From: Eutypa lata
Taxonomy: Eukaryota; Ascomycota; Sordariomycetes; Xylariales; Diatrypaceae
NCBI GenBank assembly: GCA_022661535.1
Contig: JAKULF010000012.1
Location: forward strand, 930,001 to 994,000
Direction of reading: 5' to 3'
DNA length: 64,000 nucleotides
The translations under genes were made by a program, and so were the position numbers. Below the pieces are notes generated by a model that was given only the letters and a program-made list of their open reading frames with translations, was not told where the DNA came from and did no database searches. Position 1 is the first letter of the stretch; each line of letters starts with the position of its first letter. Below are positions 56,616-64,000 of this stretch, piece by piece.

Positions 56616-58331
56616 ATGAGCGACGAGAGCGTCGGCTCGCTCCTGGCCATCATCGCGAACTCGATCAACGATGCCCTACGGATCCTGATGTTTGCCGACA
56701 AGCGGGCGTGGGGGCCCGACGAGTTCGAGCAGCTGCGCCTGCTCGAGGAAACCCTCGACGAGGCCAAGAAGGACTTCCAGGAGCTGCCCGCTCTCGTCAA
56801 TGGCCGCTTCTACTACGAACATGATAGAAAAAGTAAGCCAAAATCTGCGAAGCTAAACTAGGTACCCTGGTTTAATCTTTGAACTTCCATTCATCCTACA
56901 TATAATACGCATACACATGTATACAGACCAAGCATGTATCTCTTCTTTCATGGACATTGGGGTCTTCTCATGCTGGAGAACCGCAAGTACCGGATTTCAC
57001 ACCAAACCAAAGAACCCCTTCTCCCTATCACGAGGAAGATAAGGAAAGGGATATCTAGTTACCTTTTTTTATTCACTCACTCACCCTCTCTATAATCATA
57101 TCTCATCATCATCCTTTTCTCAACCTCCTGTCATTGCCTGTCCCAGAAAGAGAAGACAAAAGACGAAAGAAAAAAGAAAAGAAAAAAATCCCTGAGAGAG
57201 AATGTTGACCTAATAAGCATGACTTTTTTTCCGTCCCCGCCCCTCCCAACAGGCGACTCCCTCCACGAGCTCCGCGACCTATGCGCGCGCTTCTCGCTGC
57301 ACACGCAGAACTTCAAGGACTGGCTACGGCAGGGCGGCAGCCCCATCGACCCCGCGTGGGCCGTCGAGACCATCACGCTGCGCCGTGAGCTGCACCGCGC
57401 CCAGTGCCGCGCCGCGCGCCGCGTCTACGACGCCGAGCAGGAAACCCCCACGAGGTGTCTGGGCGCCTTGCAGGTGTACCGAGTACAGCAGCTACCACCA
57501 CAGCCACCACTAGAAGCACAGGAACAGGGGCAAGAACAACGACGACGACAACAACGATCGCGCCACCGCGAGGAGCTAGCCGCGTGTAACCGGACAGGAA
57601 AGTTTGAACGCTTCGGCGACGAGGATATTGCGTTCGTTTGCGACTTCTGCGATGGCTACCTGGTCTGGGACGACCTGCGCGAGATGCCGTCCATCAGGGC
57701 CGGGGCGCTACCTCCTGGTGGTGATAGCCGGGAACCCCTATCTACGTCTCGTCATCAGTATCATTCCAAGAATGGGGGTGGTAGGAGGATGGCGGGACCG
57801 GGGGTATCATCAGCGACGACGACAATAACGACATCAGAACTGACGGCGACGATGAGTAATAATAGTAGCAACCACGGCGACTACAATAACTCCTATCATA
57901 TCCACAATCACAACAACAATCACAATGCTGCTCAGACGACGACACCCGCAACAACAACAACGGCAGCGGCAGCGGCAGCAGAAGTAGAAGAAGAAGCAGC
58001 AGGCGCCCCGGACCAATGGCAGGCGACGGGGTTCGCGCGGACGGACGGGTCGGAGAAGACGATCGTGTTCGCGCCGGTGGCGATCGCGAACCACCGGTCC
58101 CCAGAGCCGGGGGAGTGGCAGGCCCGCGTCCTGTGCCCCTTCTGCGACGAGTACTACTACGAGGAGACGGGCGACGACGAGGTCGAGCGCACCCGCTACA
58201 CCCAGGACGAGGGCGGCTTCGAGTCCGTTGCCGACTTCCACGATCACCTCGCCTGGTACCACACCTCGTTGCTGCCGAACCCCCAGGCGTTGCTGCCGAC
58301 TAGCGTCGCGGGGAGGTGTGCTGTTATGTGA
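56616..58331 (+). CDS. Uncharacterised fungal protein with two Cys/His clusters
   Basis: Two exons (56616-56832 and 57253-58331, intron 420 nt, GT-AG, splitting the codon of Ser73) encode 431 residues. The N-terminal 110 residues are helical (SVGSLLAIIANSINDALRIL, then FEQLRLLEETLDEAKKDFQE and HELRDLCARFSLHTQNFKDW). A first CxxC (VCDFCDGYLVWDDL) is followed by a Ser/Thr/Asn/His/Ala-rich spacer with HNHNNNHN. Then come WQATGFARTDGSEKTIVFAP and a second cluster, LCPFCDEYYYEE with HDHLAWYH about 40 residues later, which together could bind one zinc ion as a divergent C2H2 finger. The family is unknown to me, and RNA or protein binding is only a guess. The intron is unusually long for this window. 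Confidence 0.78.
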
Positions 58332-59705
58332 TGTTTTGGTACGATGTGATGTGGTATGATTTCCGGGGGTGGGTTGGTGGATGGATTGACAGACAGATGC
58401 TGCGAGATACCTAGTGCGAGATCTGAAGAGAGGATCAGCCAAGAGATGAAACAGTGTGATAGGATAGGATATGATAGGACAGGACAGGATATGATGAGAT
58501 TAGTTGGGGAATAAGGGATTGGATGGGATTCGACGCCAGATGTGTTTTCAACCCCTTTTTTTTCTTTTTTCCGCCTTCAACTTCACCCCCTGATGCGAGC
58601 AGGGGTTACGGCCTTTATTTTTTTCTTCCTCTTTTTTTCTTCCTCTTCAAGAGGCTCTTTATCTATCAAAAGCACAATAGCGAGGCGTTCCGGATGGGGA
58701 TGACTATCTATCTATCTATCTAAGGAAAGAGGGTTGGACGGATAGGATAGGGGAAATGTTTAGAAGGGGCCCTACAGTGGGGAGACATGTTCATTACCTA
58801 CCTAACTTAGGTACTTAGTTAAGTGGCTTACGATGCAGATGGTAGATTTCAATATATAAAAATTGAGAACCGCCTTGAGCAAGAGGGGAAGCTTTAATAT
58901 CAGTCCAGAATGAATGTAAAAGAACAGAGAGTCAAATGCTAGTCTAACTACAACTTAGTTGAGAGTAGTGGTGATATAGCCAGAAATCCAACTTGCCGTC
59001 TTGGGTAGAATCATGGAATCACGGACACATAAGCCTAAAAATATTTCTTCAAACAGGGTAGCGAGTGAGGCTTTTGCACTCGTGTACAACACAATACCAT
59101 TGTCGTGATATCATCATTATTCTAGTATTTATTATATGTAAAGTGCCCATGTACTCATACATGTAGGTTTTGATGCCCACAGTAGCTACCTACCTCTGAT
59201 GCATGTAGCCCTAGGTAGATACCTAGATATCTGCCTAAATAGTGAGATCCGTAGGTAGTAAGTATCTTTCCATGCTCAGCATCACAGCATGCGATAATAC
59301 AAGCGCTCGGAGTCGCCATGCTCTTCTTCTTCTCCTCCTCTCACGCGTACGGTTTCGGCCCTGTCCTGCCATTTAGCTACACTACATGAAAAGTAGGTAG
59401 ACATGTAGGTAGCAATAGCAATAGACATGCTAACTGACCAACCAACCAATCAGTCAGCCAGTCGATATATCCCCTATACCATTACCCGTCCTTCACGCTC
59501 GAATGAGCGCATGTTGTTTTTCCAAAAATTCCCATTTTCTCGTTTCATTTCCTGCTTCTTCTCTCTTATTGACCATAATCAGACGTCTAGTGAGCCTCCC
59601 GCGTCTCTTGCGTCTGTCTGTCCGCCCGCCTGTCTGTTCGTCTACCTCTCAACTTCTGTCCATCCAGTCATCCCGCCCGTCCGTCTCGTTCCCAAGGTCC
59701 CAACT
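58332..59705. other. Intergenic, convergent 3' ends
   Basis: It contains AGGATAGGATATGATAGG-type short repeats (58458-58495), T-rich tracts (58555-58640) and TATCTATCTATCTATC (58706-58722). An open frame entering from 59427 continues antisense to SEC22 and is not considered a gene. Confidence 0.5.
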
Positions 59706-60468
59706 CTAAAAGAACCGCATCCATATAAACACCAACACGATCAACGCAAAGATGCCAATAGGCGCATACTGCTTGATGAGCAGATCCCAGTTGATCTTGA
59801 CGGCGGCGCGGCGGTACTTCTTGCTATCGTCGCGGAGGCGGGAGCTCAGCTCGCCCATGCGGTCGAGGCTATCCCCGCGGTAGAGCAGGTCCTCGATGTT
59901 CTTGGTCATGACCTGGGTGACGTCGCGGAGCTCGTCGTTGAGGCGGTCGAGGTTCTGGGTGGCGCGGGCGTCGGCGTAGAGGGCCTTGGTGCGGCCGATG
60001 AAGGTGTCGAACTCCATGAAGGCGTAGGGCCGCAAGCCCGGGCTGTGGACCTGGGCGGCCGAGTAGCTCTGGGCGAACTCCGCCGCCAGGTCCGACAGGT
60101 ACGTGAACGCCAGCTTGCGCGGGTACGACCGCTCCGAGATGCAGAGGTACACCACGCCGCTGTCCGGCCCCGCGATCGCGTAGTGGATCGTGTACGCCGA
60201 CCCGCTCTCGATCGACGCCTGCGGCTCCGCGTTCCGCCCCAGCCGCCGCAGGATCAGCTTGATTTGCGACTTCACCTCCGCGAGGGACGTTTCCGTTTGC
60301 TCGTCGTCGACCGAGGCGCAGAGCATGAGGCCTGTGGGTGGTGGGGAAAGGGGCGAAGACGTTAGTTGGGGGGTGTTAAGAGGGGAGAGTAGAGAGTAGG
60401 GAGGAGGGGGGAGAAGATGGGTAGAACGTACCATCGCCTAGCCGGGCTATCTGTGTTGACCTAATCAT
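59706..60468 (-). CDS. SEC22: R-SNARE Sec22 (ER-Golgi vesicle fusion)
   Basis: Two exons (60432-60468 and 59706-60331, intron 100 nt, GT-AG) encode 220 residues, the normal Sec22 length. The longin domain starts MIRSTQIARLGDG/LMLCASVD across the splice and continues through AYTIHYAIAGPDSGVVYLCI and YPRKLAFTYLSDLAAEFAQS. The SNARE helix includes the zero-layer arginine region DLLYRGDSLDRMGELSSRLR. A C-terminal membrane anchor (APIGIFALIVLVFIW) ends with two Phe. Sec22 pairs with Sed5/Bos1/Bet1 and with Ufe1 in COPII and COPI traffic. The 12-codon first exon was fixed by matching the family N-terminus. Confidence 0.95.
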
Positions 60469-61587
60469 GTTCTTTCTATGGTGTGTGTTCCTGTCTGTCT
60501 CGGCGATGCGTTTGACCCCTCTTGGGTACTACCTAGGTAAGGAGGTAGGGAGGGAAGTAGGGTTCAATTATCGGTTTCTTCTTCGTCTTTCTGAAACTGT
60601 TTCTCCGGAGACAAAGATCGTGTCGTTCGTAGATGATATGTATGTGCTGTGGTAGATGCGTACGTGGCTTGAAAGGTAAGTAGGCAATAGGATGTAATGC
60701 AGGCTGCAGGTTTCCGGAGAAGATAAGGTGTCCTTTGTTCGGTTCGTTCCTGGTGTTTTGAATATGTGATGAATAAGGGGTTCTCCGTGAGATGACACGA
60801 TTTGTTTGAGCTAGGTAGGTAGGTACCTACTTGGTTATGTATGTATGTATGTCTGTCTTGCTGAATTGAAGCTTCAATGTTCGTTCGTTCGTTCATTCAT
60901 TCATACTTCATACATTCAACTTTTAGCGTAAACGTGGAAACTTGAATGGACTGATCCCATCCCTTTTAAGAAATAAAGATAGACAAGGATCCCCTGCATA
61001 GATCTACCCAATCAGAAACTTAAATGTTCTCTTTACATGTCAAAGACCTGCAGTACGTAGCAGCCGTAGTAAAGCGTGCTAGACAGCTTAAGAGCTCGAC
61101 CCACATGTATTAGTTATTACCGTTAGGTACCTCCTGTATGTAGCTTTCAACTTGACCTCATGTCTTCCCGTTATATCACAGCCTTCTTTTTGTTCTAAAC
61201 AGACAGAAATGGAAGAAGCGATCGGGTAGTGAAATAAGCGAAACGGGACAAACATACCTACCTACCTAGGATAAGGGGATTATGACATACCTACATACAG
61301 TAGATAGCAGGTGAAGCGGATCACGTTTGCTCTCAGGGGTTCATACCAGACACAGATACAGAAATAGGGCGCATTTTCCTAAAAAATGACAGCAGTAAAT
61401 TCCAATGCCTCCATCGCTACTACCTCCTCCTCATCCTCCTCCTCCTCCTACTTCAGCCTCATTATTCACATTTGTTGAGCTACTGAATTTCGAGGCAGGC
61501 ATATAATCTTAAAACTTAGTTACAGTCTTAACACTTCGGAATTTGTAATTTCTTGCGCCTTCACCGTACAGTTAACATCTTTCCAAC
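60469..61587. other. Divergent upstream region of SEC22 and the ASX-homology gene
   Basis: No gene was seen. TAGGTAGGTAGGTACC (60812-60830), GTATGTATGTATGT (60837-60851) and GTTCGTTCGTTC/ATTCATTCATTC runs (60880-60903) are present. Two start codons on opposite strands flank this 1.1 kb, so it holds both promoters. Confidence 0.45.
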
Positions 61588-63383
61588 ATGCCCCCTAGGA
61601 AGAAACGGTCCACGGAGGCTATTGCTGTTGCACCAACCAGAAGATCGACCAGGACACGAAGGCCATCACAGGCAGCAGTAGCAGCAGCAGCAGCAGCAAG
61701 CGAAGGGTTCAACCAAAATAATTCCCAGGCTCAGAAAACCACAACACGTGACTCGAAGGTTCCTAAGAAAGAAGCTTCTGTCACGGGAGGTCCCCAGGAG
61801 GATGTCGTCGTTCACAGGCCAAGAGAAACCGCAGCAGAAGAAAGCACAGCGGCTGCACTACCACCACCACCACCACTGACTGTGGCCACGACCACGGTCA
61901 AGACTACCCATATTTCCTCCGGTGGTGACGATGAGACCAAAAGCGGCGGTAGTGAGAAAGCCGCCATCACCATCGCCGAAGAAAATGGAGACTCTCATCA
62001 TGACAAAAATATCATCGGCGCTGTCGACTACGACATGAATGACGACGACGACAGCAATGATTATGATGATGACGGCAATGACGATGCCACTGATGACGAT
62101 GGTGACGATGATGACGAAAGCGAGGATAAGATCGTCGCCGCGCATCCCAGCTTGCCGAAGGCCGCCACCCGGACGCTGCCCGTCAAGATCATCAACAAGA
62201 AGTCCCAGTCCCGCCGGTACGTGGCGGTGCCGGCGGCGGACGACGACGAGGACGAGCTCGCAACGGAGCAGCCTGCCATCAAGATCGTCAAGGTCTCTGA
62301 CACCAGCGGCGGCCGCAAGACCCGCTCCAAGTACGACAGGCCCGAGGAGATGCTGACGAACCCGCGGTCGCCGCTGGTCGGGGCTCGACTTAGAGTAAAG
62401 TTCTTTTTTTTTTTTCCCTCTCGTTTTTTTCCTCCTGCTTTTCCTTTCTTCTTCCCTCTCCTTTTTATTAATATTTAAACTCCCCTTCCCCCTTCCCCCA
62501 TTTGTTGTATTGCCCCTTTTCATATATTTCATCTTCACAACCCTTTTACTTACTAACGTCTTCTCCCCCTCTCACCCAGGACCTCCTCTGCAGCGCCAAA
62601 GCCTGGGACCTGCTCAACCCAGAGGAGAGGAAGCAGGTCCTAGCCAAGTTCCCCGACCAGCGGGAGATACTCGGCGGCGGCAGCAGCGGGAGCGAGGAGG
62701 CCAGACCCAACGTGGCCGCCCTCAAGAACAACAACAACTTCCGCCACGACATCACCCGCTACCAGGATAACCTTGCCAAGGGCAAGCACGATCCGGAGTG
62801 GATCCGCCAGGCGCAGGACGCACACAGGAAGCGCGAGCTCGGCATGTACGAAGAGTACCTCGCTGCTCGCTTCGAGGAAGATTGGGGTATAAAGATGCCG
62901 GGGGGCTTTGCTGTTGATGAGGAGGAAGATAGGGATGATGATGATGGCGATAGTGGTGGTGAGGAAGAGATAGAAAAAGAAGGTACGGCTGCTTTAGGGA
63001 CAGTGGCAGGTGCAGACGGGGAAGATAAGAAGGAGGAGGAGGATCGATTAGCTGTCAACGACGATGACCAGATCAAACATGTCAATGCGGGTGATGTCCA
63101 TCCAGTGGTTGAAGGACTTGGCGGGGCTAGGGAAATCGTGGGAACCGATCATGAGATGGTTGACGTCCCTAAGGATGGAGAGAACCACTTGGTTGCAGTA
63201 GCTGAACAGTCGGAAAATGCCCCCGCCACCGCCGCCGCCACTGCTGCTGCTAATGATGATGCGGCTCTTAACGGCCAGGAGATGGTCGTCAAAGAAGCCA
63301 GAGGAGGAGTACCAGGCGGCGATGAGGCTGTGTCACATCCATTGGAGGAGAATGCGGCAACAGCAGTGCAAGAAGGCGTTTGA
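61588..63383 (+). CDS. ASX-homology (ASXH/DEUBAD) domain nuclear protein
   Basis: Two exons (61588-62394 and 62580-63383, intron 185 nt with CTAAC branch site and CAG acceptor) encode 536 residues. The start MPPRKKRSTE is basic with an AT-hook-like RRSTRTRRPSQ. A polyAla stretch and a long Asp-rich acidic region (about residues 150-180) follow. The conserved domain spans the splice: NPRSPLVGARLR/DLLCSAKAWDLL, EERKQVLAKFP, ARPNVAALKNNNNFRHDITR, HDPEWIRQAQDAH, and YEEYLAARFEEDWG. This is the fungal Asx homology domain, related to the domain by which animal ASX/ASXL proteins activate the histone H2A deubiquitinase Calypso/BAP1. A chromatin role is therefore inferred but not shown for the fungal family. 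The C-terminal 180 residues are acidic and disordered. Confidence 0.88.
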
Positions 63384-63899
63384 ACAGCACTAGTTAGTTC
63401 ACTTAAGTTAGAACTTCTGTTCTTGGAGAAGCCATTGATAGAACCTGGAAAACTCCATGTGTATCTTACCTGCCTACTTAGACTCTAGTAGAGAGAAGGA
63501 TTGAGGCTGGATCCAACTCATGGATGATTAGCTTGTTGCTTTAGATACCCATATACATTACAATACAATACAATAGTTCATGTTGGAAAGTGGAATTGGA
63601 ATCGATTGTAGATGTGTCCGTTATGTCATGGGATAGGACCTACCTACTTACCTCCTTACTCACCTAATTCAAGCACATCGTATAGTTAAGGAAATTATCT
63701 TCAATTTTGACGTAGTCATACATAGCCTGGTGGATCCCAAGATAGTTTTATCGGGTTGAATGGTTTCGAAGTTTGAAAGATCGGTCTTTACTAAATAGTC
63801 ACAGAAGTTTTGGCTATACTAGTAGTTGACATCAAGGGATAGGGTCTCTCTCTATACTTATATATCCATGCTTCTAAAGATTCATTGATTCAGATCTGT
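63384..63899. other. Intergenic
   Basis: Five hundred AT-rich bases without a gene. A TATATATCC box near 63860 lies suitably upstream of the last ATG in the window. Confidence 0.45.
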
Positions 63900-64000
63900 A
63901 TGCGCCTATTAATATTTCTAGTCCTTCTCCTTGGCTGTCTCGCACTCTATCACATTGCTGCTGCTGCTGCTACTGCCACCAACCCCCAAGCACCAGGAAC
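63900..64000 (+). CDS. N-terminus of a putative secreted protein, cut by window edge
   Basis: ATG 63900 opens a frame that runs off the window with 33 complete codons. The first part (MRLLIFLVLLLGCLALYHIA) is a convincing signal peptide: a short basic start, a Leu-rich core and small residues in the following Ala run (IAAAAATA). The mature part visible is TNPQAPG. A TATATATCC element lies about 40 bases upstream. The product cannot be identified from so little sequence, and the coding call rests on the signal-peptide character alone. Confidence 0.45.
   Translation, partial: MRLLIFLVLLLGCLALYHIAAAAATATNPQAPG

Noticed and set aside
56198..56800. Minus-strand ORF (200 codons) with hydrophobic Leu/Val runs
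   Set aside because: It is the complement of the purine-rich leader and first exon of the gene at 56616. Its composition follows from GAA/GAG repeats.
59427..60365. Long plus-strand ORF (312 codons)
   Set aside because: It is antisense to SEC22, whose splice, longin, SNARE and membrane-anchor features are unambiguous. The reverse frame is open because of codon bias.
1..64000. CRISPR arrays, operons, prokaryotic elements, rRNA genes
   Set aside because: The sequence is intron-bearing fungal DNA. No spacer-repeat arrays were seen, and no 5S or other rRNA pattern was recognised on either strand.

Overview
The window is nuclear DNA of a filamentous ascomycete (Pezizomycotina). Introns are short, with GTAAGT/GTATGT-type donors, CTAAC-type branch sites and YAG acceptors. 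The gene content is ascomycete: a Trs120 TRAPPII subunit, an Mso1 Sec1-binding protein, a Gyp7 TBC-GAP, a Neurospora ccg-6-like GPI protein, an ASX-homology protein and an NLR-like STAND gene. Sordariomycetes (perhaps a Xylariales-type lineage) is my best guess and is inference only. Genes sit in GC-richer islands separated by 3-8 kb gene-poor stretches full of ACCT/AGGT tetranucleotide tracts.

Layout. 1-1242: 3' part of an AMP-binding (ANL) protein with ruined catalytic motifs. 4021-6086: cytochrome P450 (+), convergent with farnesyl diphosphate synthase (6487-7618, -). 8594-10870: APC8/Cdc23 (+), divergent from ERG20. 10871-16505: gene-poor, with a TA-flanked 279-bp inverted-repeat element (MITE). 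16506-17181: ccg-6-like GPI cell-wall protein (-). 17182-23302: gene-poor. 23303-23863: secreted thaumatin-like protein (+). 23864-31533: gene-poor, with decayed coding patches and tRNA-Arg(TCT) at 30509-30580 (-). 31534-32304: Mso1 (+). 33484-36208: Gyp7 (+), convergent with a degenerate SDR (36887-38943, -). 41861-43726: phosphoserine aminotransferase (+), followed in frame by a 138-codon Arg/Ser-rich open stretch. 44974-49712: Trs120 (+). About 50979-51757: a broken gene of a fungal family of unknown function. 52375-55562: alpha/beta-hydrolase / NB-ARC / TPR NLR-like locus (+) cut into three reading frames. 56616-58331: uncharacterised Cys/His protein (+). 59706-60468: Sec22 SNARE (-). 61588-63383: ASX-homology (DEUBAD) protein (+). 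63900-64000: start of a putative secreted protein (+).

Four of the housekeeping genes belong to one process: Mso1 (exocytic SNARE/Sec1), Gyp7 (Rab GAP), Trs120 (Rab GEF complex) and Sec22 (ER-Golgi SNARE) are all membrane-traffic factors. They are scattered and show no sign of co-regulation. ERG20 (isoprenoid), SER1 (serine) and APC8 (cell cycle) are unrelated neighbours.

The most unusual signals are: (1) the NLR-like locus, whose two inter-domain breaks both occur at the same 16-nt motif; (2) two non-adjacent introns of the SER1 gene that are recognisably copies of one another and share a terminal hairpin, like introner-like elements; (3) the TA-flanked MITE; (4) two enzyme-fold proteins (ANL and SDR) that have lost their defining catalytic residues.
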